Shown one piece after another: positions 1-8,449 of a stretch of DNA of 64,000 nucleotides. The notes below the pieces were generated by a model. The model did not search any database. It was not told where the DNA came from and saw only the letters and a list, made by a program, of their open reading frames with translations. The DNA is from Allocatelliglobosispora scoriae (lineage in GTDB: Bacteria; Actinomycetota; Actinomycetes; Mycobacteriales; Micromonosporaceae). The DNA lies in assembly GCF_014204945.1 (NCBI RefSeq), contig NZ_JACHMN010000002.1, forward strand, positions 1,254,503 to 1,318,502. The letters run 5' to 3'. The position numbers and the translations under genes are program-made. How positions within the stretch are numbered: position 1 is the stretch's first letter; every line of letters starts with the position of its first letter.

Positions 1-354
1 GACCGGGTCTGCCCAGGTCACGCCGTCGCACTTGGTCGGCTCGGCATTGTGGGCCACCCCGTGGCGGGCCGGGTCGTAGTCGGCGGCGAACGCGAAGCCG
101 ACCCTCGGCACGTCGCTGCCCCGGGTGTGCACAACACCGACCGCGCGCAGGTCGGCCGGGGTGAGCGTCACGCCGACCTCCTCCAGCGCCTCCCGGCACA
201 CGGCGGAGACGACATCCTCGTCACGCTCGACCTTGCCGGCCGGCAGGTTCCACTGGCCGCCCGCGTAGAGGTGGGCGGCGCGGCGGCCGAAGAGCACCCG
301 GCCGTCGGCGGCGCGCAGGATCAGGAAGACATCGACCGCCGCGAGCTGGGTCAT
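1..354 (-). CDS. NUDIX hydrolase (3' end outside window)
   Basis: The first 118 residues are present and the stop lies beyond the window edge. A complete Nudix box is visible: G at residue 40, E six residues on, then REALEEVGV, the metal-binding signature of enzymes that hydrolyse nucleoside diphosphates linked to another group. The start is fixed by an ATGA overlap with the stop of the upstream NADAR gene, so the two are translationally coupled. The substrate cannot be read from the sequence; the NADAR partner suggests NAD or ADP-ribose derivatives, which is inference. Confidence 0.85.
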   Translation of the reverse strand, partial: MTQLAAVDVFLILRAADGRVLFGRRAAHLYAGGQWNLPAGKVERDEDVVSAVCREALEEVGVTLTPADLRAVGVVHTRGSDVPRVGFAFAADYDPARHGVAHNAEPTKCDGVTWADPV

Positions 355-908
355 CGTCCCTCGCGCAGGGCGGCCCGGGCGTCCATCAGGGCGAACCCGA
401 GCAGGTTGAGACCGCGCCACCGCGCCGGATCGCCGACCGCCGGGTGGGTGGCACCGATCCCGATGCCCCAGATCCGGTCCAGCGGGCTCGCCTCGACCAG
501 GATCCGCTCCCCCGTCCCGAGCAGGTATGCCCGCAGCGCCTCGTCGGCGGCGAACTTCCTGATGCTGCCCTCGACGACGATCGCCGAGCGCTGTGCCTCC
601 CAGGTGGCCTGGACGAAGCCGCGCACCTCACGGCCGAGCTGCTTCGCCTCCTGGGGATGGTCCACGGTGAAGACCCGGTCGGCGACCTCGTGATCGCCGA
701 AGAGCTCCGCCTTGCGCCACATCATGTAGTGCTCGGCGGTGGCGAAGGTGCGGCCGTCGACGGTGAACGGCGACGGCCACCACTGGCTCAGGCAACCGGC
801 GCCCACGCTGCCGTCGGCCTGCGGCTGGTGGCCCCAGAACGGCAGGTATTTCAGCCGAGCGCCGGTCGCGGCGAGCTTGACGAGTTCGGAGACGTCCCGG
901 GGATGCAT
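351..908 (-). CDS. NADAR (YbiA-like) family protein
   Basis: A 185-residue protein, close to the usual size of stand-alone NADAR/YbiA proteins. Family hallmarks are visible: LPFWGH near the N-terminus, an SQWWPSPF segment, FATAEHYMMWRKAELFGD, and a late GIGIG stretch. Members are N-glycosidases or ADP-ribose-processing enzymes acting on riboflavin intermediates or on ADP-ribosylated guanine. The stop overlaps the start of the NUDIX gene, making a two-gene operon whose products could act in sequence on ADP-ribose compounds. The exact substrate here is unknown. Confidence 0.85.
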   Translation of the reverse strand: MHPRDVSELVKLAATGARLKYLPFWGHQPQADGSVGAGCLSQWWPSPFTVDGRTFATAEHYMMWRKAELFGDHEVADRVFTVDHPQEAKQLGREVRGFVQATWEAQRSAIVVEGSIRKFAADEALRAYLLGTGERILVEASPLDRIWGIGIGATHPAVGDPARWRGLNLLGFALMDARAALREGR

Positions 909-962
909 TGCTGCATTCTGCCCGGGACGTCCGACATTCGCCTGTGCATATACCGCCGCGGG

Positions 963-1889
963 TCAGATGCCGCCGCTGAAGGTGTCGCAGGCCTTACCGT
1001 CACCGGTGGTGTAACCCTTGGTCAGCCAGCTCTTGCGCTGCTCGGCCGTACCGTGGGTGAACTTCGACTCGTCGACCCGGCCGCCGCTCTGCTCCTGGAT
1101 CTTGTCGTCGCCGATCGCACCGGCCGCCTCGATCGCCTGGTCCATGTCGGCCTGGGTCAGCGACTTGAAGATCGCGTTGCCCTTGGCGTCCTTCGTCTCG
1201 GTGGCGTGCTTGGCCCACACCCCGGCGAAGCAGTCCGCCTGCAGCTCCATGCGGACCGAGAGGGCGTTCGCCGAGCTCGGATCGCGCTCGGACTGCCGCT
1301 GCACGTCGGCGGCGGTGCCGAGCAGGTTCTGCATGTGGTGGCCGTACTCGTGGGCCAGGACGTAGGGCTGGGCGAACTGGCCCTTCGCGCCGAACCTCGT
1401 CGCCAGCTCGTCGTAGAAGGTCAGGTCGATGTAGACCTGCTCGTCCGGCGGGCAGTAGAACGGACCGACACCGCTGTCGGCCTGGCCGCAGCCGGTGTTC
1501 ACGGCGTTGCTGAAGAAGACCGTGTCGACGGTCTTGTACTGCTTGCCGAAGGTCTCCGGCGCCGCCTTGCGCCAGTACGCCTGGATCGAGTTGATGTAGA
1601 GCGCGTTACGGCACTCCGCGTTGTCCAATCGGTTGGGATTGGATGTCGCACAGGTCTGGTCGACATCACCCGCACCGCTGTCGCCGTCCATCAGCTTCGG
1701 GCCGAGGAACGTGCCCGCCAGGGTGAGCCCGATGACGATCAACGTCCCGATCAGGCCTCCGCCCACCGGGATCGGGAATTTGCCGCCACCGAGGCCGCCG
1801 AGGCCGCCACCGGAGCCACGCTGGTCCGTGACCTGACTGGTATCGATCTCCGCGTTCTCGTTCAGTGTCATGCCAACCGAATTACCCAT
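963..1889 (-). CDS. Neutral zinc metallopeptidase (YpfJ family)
   Basis: A 308-residue protein with a short N-terminal cytoplasmic segment, a glycine-rich stretch, one membrane segment (GGGLIGTLIVIGLTLAGTFL) and an extracytoplasmic catalytic domain. The zinc motif HEYGHH is followed by a downstream E in RMELQADCFAG, the arrangement of the YpfJ/KPN_02809 family. Two starts six codons apart are possible, at 1889 and 1871; neither has a strong ribosome site. The second gives the ending of the N-terminus most common in the family (a short segment then IDTSQV). Predicted membrane-anchored peptidase of unknown substrate. Confidence 0.85.
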   Translation of the reverse strand: MGNSVGMTLNENAEIDTSQVTDQRGSGGGLGGLGGGKFPIPVGGGLIGTLIVIGLTLAGTFLGPKLMDGDSGAGDVDQTCATSNPNRLDNAECRNALYINSIQAYWRKAAPETFGKQYKTVDTVFFSNAVNTGCGQADSGVGPFYCPPDEQVYIDLTFYDELATRFGAKGQFAQPYVLAHEYGHHMQNLLGTAADVQRQSERDPSSANALSVRMELQADCFAGVWAKHATETKDAKGNAIFKSLTQADMDQAIEAAGAIGDDKIQEQSGGRVDESKFTHGTAEQRKSWLTKGYTTGDGKACDTFSGGI

Positions 1890-1934
1890 TGAGCGCGTCC
1901 CGCAATCAGGGGGCTCGACCGGGAGGAGGGATCG

Positions 1935-3197
1935 ATGGCGTGGGACGTGATCGTCGTGGGTACCAGGGTCGCCGGGGCGGCCACCGCGATGCTGCTGGCC
2001 CGGCGGGGGCTGCGGGTGCTCGCGGTCGACCGGGTCGCCTTCCCCAGCGACACGGTCTCGTCGCACCAGATCCAGGTCCCTGGGGTCGCGCTCCTGCATC
2101 GGTGGGGGCTGCTTGATCGGGTACGCCAGACCGGCGCGCCGCCCACCCGGCACGTGCGCTTCGACTCCGGTGACGTCGTGCTGGCGGGATCGTTCCCGGC
2201 CTACCAGGGCGTGGACGCGTTGTACAGCCCTCGGCGTACCCACCTGGATGCCCTGCTGATCGACGCGGCCCGCAGCGCGGGAGCGGAGGTCCGGGACCGC
2301 TTCCGCGTCGCCGACCTGGTCTGGTCGGGCGGGCGGGTGACCGGCGTGCGCGGGTGGGACCGGGGCGGCGCGGCGATGACCGAGACCGCGACGCTGGTGA
2401 TCGGGGCCGACGGGAAGCGGTCGTTCGTCGCCGAGGCGGTCGGCGCGCGGCGCTACCGGGAACGGCCGGTGCGGGCGTTCGCCAGCTACGGCTACTGGTC
2501 CGGGCTGCCGATGGAGACCGGGGAGGTCTACCAGCGGCCCGGGCGGGCGGTCGCCGCCTTCCCGACCAGCGACGAGCTGACGATGGTCTACGTCTCGGCG
2601 CCGATCGCGGAGTTCGAGGCGGCGCGGGGCGACCTCGACCGGCACTACCTCGCGACCCTGGACGGCTGCGGTGACCTCGGCGAACGAGTTCGCGGAGCCG
2701 TGCGTGCCGAGCGGCTGCGCACCACGCCCGACCAGCCGAACACCTTCCGGCGCTCGCACGGGCCGGGGTGGGCGCTCGTCGGGGACGCCGGTGTCGTGAT
2801 GGACTCGATCTCCGCGCAGGGGATCACCAACGCGTTCCGCGACGCCGAACTGCTCAGCGACGCCGTCGCGGCCGGGCTGGACGGCGGGTCGCTCGATCGG
2901 GCGCTCGCCGGGCACCAGCGGCGGCGGGACCGGGCGATCCGGCCGATGTTCGACTTCACGATGGGGCTGGCCGGGTTCGCACCGCGCGGGATCGAACGGG
3001 CGCTGCTGCGGTCGCTCGGCGGGCGGCAGGGCGAGATCGACCGGTTCCTGGGGGCGTTCGCGGGCAGCGTGACCGGCTACTTCACCCCGGTCAACGTGGC
3101 CCGGGTGATCGGCGTGCGCGGGCTGCTCCGCCTCGCTGCTCTTGAGGTTCGCCGCGAGCATCGCCCGGTCGAGGCCGGGCAAAGGACCAACTCTTGA
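1935..3197 (+). CDS. FAD-dependent oxidoreductase (geranylgeranyl-reductase / PHBH fold)
   Basis: 420 residues. The N-terminal dinucleotide site is modified (VVGTRVAGAATAMLLARRG), followed by SPRRTHLDALL and the late FAD motif GDAGVVMDSISAQGITNAFRDA, the pattern of group A flavin monooxygenases and geranylgeranyl reductases. The start has a strong GGGAGGAGG site. The last residues (near GQRTNS) and the TGA stop are encoded by the left arm of the hairpin at 3183-3209, so the C-terminus was probably set by that repeat. Substrate unknown. Confidence 0.85.
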   Translation: MAWDVIVVGTRVAGAATAMLLARRGLRVLAVDRVAFPSDTVSSHQIQVPGVALLHRWGLLDRVRQTGAPPTRHVRFDSGDVVLAGSFPAYQGVDALYSPRRTHLDALLIDAARSAGAEVRDRFRVADLVWSGGRVTGVRGWDRGGAAMTETATLVIGADGKRSFVAEAVGARRYRERPVRAFASYGYWSGLPMETGEVYQRPGRAVAAFPTSDELTMVYVSAPIAEFEAARGDLDRHYLATLDGCGDLGERVRGAVRAERLRTTPDQPNTFRRSHGPGWALVGDAGVVMDSISAQGITNAFRDAELLSDAVAAGLDGGSLDRALAGHQRRRDRAIRPMFDFTMGLAGFAPRGIERALLRSLGGRQGEIDRFLGAFAGSVTGYFTPVNVARVIGVRGLLRLAALEVRREHRPVEAGQRTNS

Positions 3198-3209
3198 AGA
3201 GTCGGTCCT
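3183..3209. repeat. Hairpin repeat, family A copy 1
   Basis: Inverted repeat of two 13-nt arms around one base, with one mismatch; core GGACCAACTCTTGAAGAGT. It lies exactly between two convergent genes and contains both of their stop codons (TGA at 3195-3197, TAG at 3208-3210 in complement). It resembles a bidirectional terminator without a T-run. The same core recurs at 5414, 14060, 37643 and 51109. Confidence 0.85.
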
Positions 3210-4038
3210 AGGAGTGTCCGCCCGACGAACGGCAGGCCGTCGTTCCGGTGGCTCGGATGACCCTGCCGAAGGCGACCGTGGCGATCGCCTCGACGCAGCC
3301 GGGGCCGGTGAGCAGCAGGTCGCCGTAGGTCTGCTCCAGTCTCGGGAACTCGAAGACCGAGCGCATGCCGTCGGCCGGGCGGTGTGAGGTCACCGTCACC
3401 GCGATCGGCTGATCCGTGATGGGGGCGAGCAGCGGTTCGAACCTCGGCCACGCGGCCCGGCAGCTCGGGGAGTAGCGCAGGCTGACCAGGCCTACCTGCG
3501 TACCGGCCGGGACGTGGGCCGCGCCCAGGACGGCCGCCGCGGCCGTGACCACCGGCGCGCTGGCGATCGTGACCGCGTCGCCGACACAGCCGGCCGCCTT
3601 CGGGTCGTTGCCGTCCCAGGTGGACGGTGCCGGTGCTCCGGCGCGGCCCGGATCGGCGATGCCGCGCTCGACGGATCCGCCGGTGAGCGCGATGAGCAGC
3701 CCGGTCGCGACGACGAGCAGCACCCCGCGGGTCCGGCCGTGGCCGCGAATCCCGGTCTCCGGCGGCTCCGTCGAGGTCGGCGGAGCCGGTGCCGCGCGTT
3801 CGACGAGCGCACGACTGTGCAGATCGCCGAGGCGCCCGTCGCTGTCGGCGAGCAGCGTCTCGCACTCGCGCAGGATGTCGCGGGGCGGGATGCGCCGCCC
3901 CGCCTCGTAATCGGCGATGTTGCTGTGCGCGCTGAGCCCGAGCAGCCGGGTGAAGGCACGCTGGGAGAGCCCGCGCTCGCGGCGCAGCCGCCGCAGCTCG
4001 GCACCGAGTGCCACCGCGGCCTCTCGCCCCTCGCTCAT
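3208..4038 (-). CDS. XRE-type HTH protein with DUF2690 domain
   Basis: 276 residues. Residues about 8-65 form a Cro/C1-type helix-turn-helix (LGAELRRLRRERGLSQRAFTRLLG). A basic linker and one membrane segment (GVLLVVATGLLIALTGG) follow, then an extracytoplasmic DUF2690 domain beginning at the GCVGDAVT segment with RYSPSCRAAWPRF. This single-pass regulator layout is common in actinomycetes; ligands are unknown. It is divergent from the M23 peptidase at 4171, so cell-wall status is a plausible input, which is inference. Its stop lies in the family A hairpin. Confidence 0.85.
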   Translation of the reverse strand: MSEGREAAVALGAELRRLRRERGLSQRAFTRLLGLSAHSNIADYEAGRRIPPRDILRECETLLADSDGRLGDLHSRALVERAAPAPPTSTEPPETGIRGHGRTRGVLLVVATGLLIALTGGSVERGIADPGRAGAPAPSTWDGNDPKAAGCVGDAVTIASAPVVTAAAAVLGAAHVPAGTQVGLVSLRYSPSCRAAWPRFEPLLAPITDQPIAVTVTSHRPADGMRSVFEFPRLEQTYGDLLLTGPGCVEAIATVAFGRVIRATGTTACRSSGGHS

Positions 4039-4170
4039 ACATTCAACACTATCAATGATATGTCGGTCGGCAAGTGTTCGGCGTTTGTTCGGCGGCCCCG
4101 GCCGGGCGGTCGGGGATCGGGAAGCCTGCTGGAAGGCGGATTCCCCCGCACACACCCCACCGGAGGAAAC

Positions 4171-5382
4171 ATGCTTCGAACCAGACAGGCCATGCTGGGC
4201 ATCGCCCTGCTGGCGGTGACGATCTCGATGCTGCCCGCGTCGGCGGTCGCCGAGCCCGCACCCACCGCACGCTCGCTGGAGCAGATCGTCGCCGACGCCG
4301 TCGTGGCACGCGTCGGCAGGTCCACCACCGAGATCGCCGCCGCCGGGCGGACCCTGCGTACCGACGTCCAGCGCACCGACGCCACCGGCGCGTGGGCGTT
4401 CGGGGTCGGCATGCTCCAGGCGCCCGCCAAGCCGGGCGAATACCCCGCCGCCTGGCTCTTCCTGGCGCAACGGCAGCAGACAGGCTGGTCGGTGGCGCTG
4501 GAGAGCACCCAGGAGTTCCTGGACCTCGCCGCGAAGGCACCCGCCACCGTCTTCAGCGCGCAGGAGCGGAGCACCTTCGAGTCCGCCTGGCGGGCCGGCC
4601 GGTCGGGCCTGCTGGCGCTCTCCAACAACACCGGGCTGCGGCTGCCCTACGCCGTCGGCGCGACCTGGACCATGGGCGGCGGCCCGCACGGCTGGGGCGG
4701 CTCGGAGAGCCCCTTCAGCTCGGTCGACCTCAGCGGCGGTGACGGCATCGTCCGGGCGGCCGGAGCGGGCAGCGTCTACACGATGTGCGCGGACAGCTCC
4801 AACGGCGGCACCGCCGGCGGCTGGCGCCGCGTCTACCACGCCAGCGGCTACACCACCGACTACTACCACCTGTGGAACCTCACCGGGCTCGGTGCCAGCG
4901 TCAACGAGGGCGACGCCCTCGGCAACATCGGCGTGAACCTCTGCGCCGGCGGCTCGGCCTCCGGCCCGCACGTGCACTGGGGCATCCTGTCCGGCACCAC
5001 CCGGGTCGCGTGGCACTGGCGCTCCGCGGGCAAGTGGGTCTTCTGGGCGGGTGCGGCATACGGCGGGTACGCCCTGCACGGCAGCACGCAGGCGAATGTC
5101 GGCACCGGCCTCTACAACTACGGCGCGCTCGGCCTCAACCAGGGCATCATCGACGCCTGGGGCAGCGGCACGATCAACAAGCGGTCCGGCCCCGGCACGG
5201 GCTACGGAATCGTCGGCTCCGTCGCCGACGGCACCACGGTGACGATCTCCTGCTGGCGCGCGGGCACCTCGGTCGGCGGCCGCTGGGGTACGACCACCAC
5301 CTGGGACAAGCTCTCCGACGGCACGTGGATCAGCGATGCCCTGATCTACACCGGCGTGGGCACGATCGGTCCGAACTGCTAG
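4171..5382 (+). CDS. Secreted M23 family metallopeptidase with C-terminal SH3-like domain
   Basis: 403 residues with a Sec signal peptide (cleavage near residue 27, after SAVA). The LasA/M23 zinc site is visible: GPHGWGG (H173), VDL (D186) and HVHWG (H267, H269). Residues about 310-403 resemble a bacterial SH3 cell-wall-binding domain (KRSGPGTGYG). Predicted endopeptidase cutting peptidoglycan cross-links outside the cell. The start has a CGGAGGAAAC ribosome site; the longer upstream reading frame is not needed. A family A hairpin follows the stop by about 30 bases. Confidence 0.9.
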   Translation: MLRTRQAMLGIALLAVTISMLPASAVAEPAPTARSLEQIVADAVVARVGRSTTEIAAAGRTLRTDVQRTDATGAWAFGVGMLQAPAKPGEYPAAWLFLAQRQQTGWSVALESTQEFLDLAAKAPATVFSAQERSTFESAWRAGRSGLLALSNNTGLRLPYAVGATWTMGGGPHGWGGSESPFSSVDLSGGDGIVRAAGAGSVYTMCADSSNGGTAGGWRRVYHASGYTTDYYHLWNLTGLGASVNEGDALGNIGVNLCAGGSASGPHVHWGILSGTTRVAWHWRSAGKWVFWAGAAYGGYALHGSTQANVGTGLYNYGALGLNQGIIDAWGSGTINKRSGPGTGYGIVGSVADGTTVTISCWRAGTSVGGRWGTTTTWDKLSDGTWISDALIYTGVGTIGPNC

Positions 5383-5413
5383 CGACCGTTCCGCATCGCG
5401 CGCCCGACCGCGT

Positions 5414-5448
5414 TCATGGGACCAACTCTTCAAGAGTTGGTCCCATGA
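5414..5448. repeat. Hairpin repeat, family A copy 2
   Basis: Perfect 17-bp arms around a single central base, containing GACCAACTCTTCAAGAGTTGG. It follows the stop of the M23 gene by 32 bases and precedes another forward-strand gene, fitting a terminator. It shares the core of the other family A copies, but the outer arms (TCATGG/CCATGA) are its own. Confidence 0.85.
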
Positions 5449-5502
5449 CAGCTGCGCACGTGCGGAGGCGCGGACCCGTGGCCGGTCCGGATCGGGCTGT
5501 GC

Positions 5503-6726
5503 TTGGATACGTGCGTGGGACCGGACGTGACGAACATCGATGAAATTGGCACGCGCGGCTTCGGCGTGACGAGCAACCGCTCCGTCTGCCTGGAGTGCTT
5601 GAGAGACAGGGGCCTGATCCGGGAGACGAGCCGGCTGATCACCGAGCGGAGCTGCTCCTTCTGCGGCCGGACCGCCGCCGCGCACGAGCCGCCGATCGCC
5701 GCCGACTTCAACGCCTTCATGCGAGTCGTCATGGCCGGTGTCTACTTCGTCTACAACCACGCCGGCAACGAGGGTGTGCCCCGCAACCACGGCGACTGGG
5801 TCGGCGCGCCGATCTTCGACTCCGAGGACGTGATCGAGGACGTCTGCGGCAACGCCGTCAACGACGACGTGCTCGAAGCGATCATGGAGGCCGTGGGCTG
5901 GGAGGACTGGACCCACCGCCGCTTCCAGCAGCTCCGCCCGGACCAGGCGATGCGCCTGGGCTGGACCGAGTTCTGCCGCAAGGTCAAGCACGAGGCCCGC
6001 TTCGTCTTCATGTCGATCCCGCAGGAGCCGTCCTACAAGCCGGACAGCTTCACCGCCACGGAGTTCCTGACGAAGTTCGTCGACATCATCGCCACGACCG
6101 GGGTGCTGCTCCCGGTGCCCGCCGGGCGGGTCTTCTGGCGCGGCCGGCTCATCGACAGCACGCGGCCGCCCGCCTACTCCGCGGCGGCGCTCGGGTCGCC
6201 GCCGGCCGAGACAGCGTCGGCCAACCGGATGAGCCCCGCCGGGATCTCCATGTTCTACGGCAGCGACGACGTGGAGACCGCCGTCGCCGAGATCGGCGCG
6301 CACAGCACCAAGAGGTACGCCGCCGTCGGCGCCTTCGAGACCGTCCGGCCCCTCACGCTGCTCAACCTCGCCGCCCTGCCCGAGGTACCGAGCCTGTTCG
6401 ACAGCGTGCCCCGCGCCAACTACTACGACCTGCGCTTCCTGCACGCCTTCGCCGAGGACCTGCGCAAACCCGTGGTCCTCGACGGCCGCGAGCACATCGA
6501 GTACGTTCCCACCCAGGTCGTCACCGAATACCTCCGCTGGATCTCGACCGAGCAGATCGACGGCATCCTCTTCCGCAGCGCGCAGACCGACGGCATGTCC
6601 TGCGTCATCTTCTGCGACGCCACCGGCTGTGCCGATCCGGGCCGGGAGAACGAGTCGACCTACCTCAGCTACATGCCCGGCACCGGGCGCGTCGTCAAGG
6701 TCGTCCCGCACGCGATCGAGCTGTAG
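5503..6726 (+). CDS. HEPN/RES N-terminal domain and RES domain protein (putative NAD+-degrading toxin)
   Basis: 407 residues. The N-terminus carries two CxxC knuckles (C29/C32, C51/C54), likely a zinc ribbon, then a helical region typical of the HEPN/RES N-terminal domain 1. From about residue 200 a RES domain is visible: VFWRGR (conserved Arg), AVAEIG (conserved Glu) and a later PTQVVTEYLRW. RES toxins such as those of the Xre-RES systems phosphorolyse NAD+. Eleven bases downstream lies a probable immunity gene. The TTG start is uncertain: GTG at 5515 or 5527 would also keep both zinc knuckles. Confidence 0.75.
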   Translation: MDTCVGPDVTNIDEIGTRGFGVTSNRSVCLECLRDRGLIRETSRLITERSCSFCGRTAAAHEPPIAADFNAFMRVVMAGVYFVYNHAGNEGVPRNHGDWVGAPIFDSEDVIEDVCGNAVNDDVLEAIMEAVGWEDWTHRRFQQLRPDQAMRLGWTEFCRKVKHEARFVFMSIPQEPSYKPDSFTATEFLTKFVDIIATTGVLLPVPAGRVFWRGRLIDSTRPPAYSAAALGSPPAETASANRMSPAGISMFYGSDDVETAVAEIGAHSTKRYAAVGAFETVRPLTLLNLAALPEVPSLFDSVPRANYYDLRFLHAFAEDLRKPVVLDGREHIEYVPTQVVTEYLRWISTEQIDGILFRSAQTDGMSCVIFCDATGCADPGRENESTYLSYMPGTGRVVKVVPHAIEL

Positions 6727-6737
6727 GGTCGCTCCTC

Positions 6738-7094
6738 ATGACTGACACCACCGGCCTCGACCCGCTGAAGCTGTTCGAGTATGACCACAAGCCCGGCCAC
6801 TTCTCCCTGCTCCTGACCGATTCCTCGATGATCGCGTCGACGGAGGCCTTCGAGGCCGCGGGCTTCGAGGGCGGCGGCTACAGCTGGGCCGGCGTGGCCA
6901 AGACCGCGATCGAGGTGCACGCGCCGCACCTCGACGGCCGGATGGGCTTCGACCCGGAGGCGGGGATGTTCGTCGCCTACGGCACGGATCCCGAGGCGCT
7001 GCGCGAGCTGGGCCTGCTGCTGCGCAGGGCGCTGGGCGAGCCGGAGTTCCTGGCCGAGCTGATCGCCGCCGGCGACCCGGCGGCGTTCGACTGA
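6738..7094 (+). CDS. Probable Imm51-family immunity protein
   Basis: 118 residues, acidic and cytoplasmic with no membrane segment. The pattern FSLLL ... GGGYSWAGVAKTAIEVHAP ... GRMGFDPEAGMFVAYG resembles immunity family Imm51, whose members neutralise polymorphic toxins. It starts 11 bases after the RES gene and is surely co-transcribed, so it could protect the cell from the RES protein. The Imm51 assignment comes from recalled motifs and needs a profile match. The stop is immediately followed by repeat B copy 1. Confidence 0.65.
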   Translation: MTDTTGLDPLKLFEYDHKPGHFSLLLTDSSMIASTEAFEAAGFEGGGYSWAGVAKTAIEVHAPHLDGRMGFDPEAGMFVAYGTDPEALRELGLLLRRALGEPEFLAELIAAGDPAAFD

Positions 7095-7218
7095 CCCTGA
7101 ATTTTAATGCTGGACACGCCGTAGCAAGCGCAACAAAAGTCAGGATCAACTCGGGCGCCCGAGTTGATCCTGATTTTTGTTGCAGGATTCGCGGCGTGTC
7201 CAGCATTAAAATTCAGGG
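7095..7218. repeat. Long palindromic repeat, family B copy 1
   Basis: A 124-bp double hairpin. The outer arms read CCCTGAATTTTAATGCTGG and continue into ACACGCCG; an inner stem around CAGGATCAACTCGGGC closes the centre. It separates two convergent genes: one stops one base before it, and the other takes its TAA stop from the right arm. The second copy is at 45901-46038. Much more AT-rich than its surroundings. Confidence 0.9.
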
Positions 7219-8342
7219 GGGAGCAGCGCGATCAGGCCGTCCGCCAGACCACCGCGCCAGCAGGCGTAATCGTGGCCGCCGTTGTACTCCGCATAGGTCA
7301 CGTCATAACCCTTCGCCACCAGGACGTCGCGGAAGTGGCGGTTCAGGTCGCGCAGGAGCCACTCGATGTAGCCGGTCTCCAGATAGAAGCGCGCCGTCGT
7401 CCGCTCCGACCGTGCGTAGTCGCGGATCAGCGCACCCGCCTCGACGTCGAACTCGGATCCGCCGGGCCACCAGAAGGAGCCGCTCTGGCTGAGGATGAGC
7501 CCGAACCGGTCCGACGCGTGCAGTCCGGCGTAGGCGGCCATCAGCCCGCCGAAGCTCTGACCGGCGAGAACGGTCCTGGCCGGATCGCGGGTGAGGTTCA
7601 GCTCGGCGTGACCCCACGGCAGCAGCTCCTCGACGAGGAAGCGCAGGAACGTGGCGTGATCGGTGAGCTCGACCTGCCGGGTGGCGCTGTCGATCGCGTC
7701 GACCATCAGGATCACCGACGGCGGGATGCGCCCCTCGGCGATCAGATTGTCCACTGTGGGCGCGGCACCGACGGTGATCCAGTCGTCGCCGTCGAGCAGG
7801 ACGATCAGCGGCAGCGGCACGCCCGCCGGGTCGTAGCCGGGCGGGGTGTATACCCAGATCTTGCGGGTGGAGCCGAAGATCTGCCCGGTGTGCAGGTGCT
7901 CGGTGACGACGCCGTGGGCCGAGCCGGGACGCGGCTGCCACCAGGACTGCGGCGGTGCGTCGGGCAGCTCCAGGACGGAGCTCGGGCCGGGGTTGCCGAA
8001 GACCGCGCCGAAGGAGGCCGGGTTGGTGGCGTCGGCGACCCCGGCGGCGATCAGCCCATGCCATCCGTCGTCGTCGAACCGGTGGCCGCGCAGCAGACCG
8101 TCGCGGGAGGGGCAGAACTGGTAGGCCGACCGGAAGTCGGCCCGCAGCCGCAGGGTGAGCCGCCACTGCCCGTCGCCGCAGTCGGTCATCAGGTAGGGAC
8201 CGAGGTCACCGTCGTAGTGTGCCTTGTCCCCCAGGGTGATCAGCCGTACGAAGACGTCCCGTGCCGGCCGGTCCGGTTCGGTGTCGAGCCACTCGAGGGT
8301 GACCTGTCGATAGCGGGGGTCGTCGTCCGGATCGATCAGCAT
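7206..8342 (-). CDS. Enterochelin esterase-like hydrolase
   Basis: 378 residues. An N-terminal beta-sandwich region precedes an alpha/beta-hydrolase domain with the nucleophile motif GQSFGGLMA, a preceding LLDGDDW strand-loop, and a C-terminal YNGGHDYACWRGG histidine, as in Fes/IroD-type esterases. It probably cleaves ferric siderophore esters or related esters in the cytoplasm. The start at 8342 has a GGGAGGAA ribosome site, so the longer upstream frame is not used. The terminal PPEF and TAA come from repeat family B. Confidence 0.85.
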   Translation of the reverse strand: MLIDPDDDPRYRQVTLEWLDTEPDRPARDVFVRLITLGDKAHYDGDLGPYLMTDCGDGQWRLTLRLRADFRSAYQFCPSRDGLLRGHRFDDDGWHGLIAAGVADATNPASFGAVFGNPGPSSVLELPDAPPQSWWQPRPGSAHGVVTEHLHTGQIFGSTRKIWVYTPPGYDPAGVPLPLIVLLDGDDWITVGAAPTVDNLIAEGRIPPSVILMVDAIDSATRQVELTDHATFLRFLVEELLPWGHAELNLTRDPARTVLAGQSFGGLMAAYAGLHASDRFGLILSQSGSFWWPGGSEFDVEAGALIRDYARSERTTARFYLETGYIEWLLRDLNRHFRDVLVAKGYDVTYAEYNGGHDYACWRGGLADGLIALLPPEF

Positions 8343-8431
8343 GGGGGGTTCCTCCCAGGCGCACTCACGGTTGCGAGCCTCAGACAGTAGCCATTGCACT
8401 ACTTAATGTCATCCCGCGTGAGAGAAGCACC

Positions 8432-8449
8432 AAAAGGGGAAAATCCCCT
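8432..8449 (-). terminator. Intrinsic terminator of the methyltransferase operon
   Basis: On the minus strand AGGGG, a five-base loop, and CCCCT are followed by further T residues. The stem starts within the stop codon of the methyltransferase gene. This is one of the few hairpins in the window with a short T-tract. Confidence 0.55.

Noticed and set aside
3208-6711. 1167-codon minus-strand frame covering the M23 and RES genes
   Set aside because: Only its last 276 codons (XRE/DUF2690) are a real gene; the rest is antisense to two well-supported genes.
7095-7218. Insertion sequence
   Set aside because: No transposase gene or target duplication is visible; treated as a short non-autonomous palindromic repeat.
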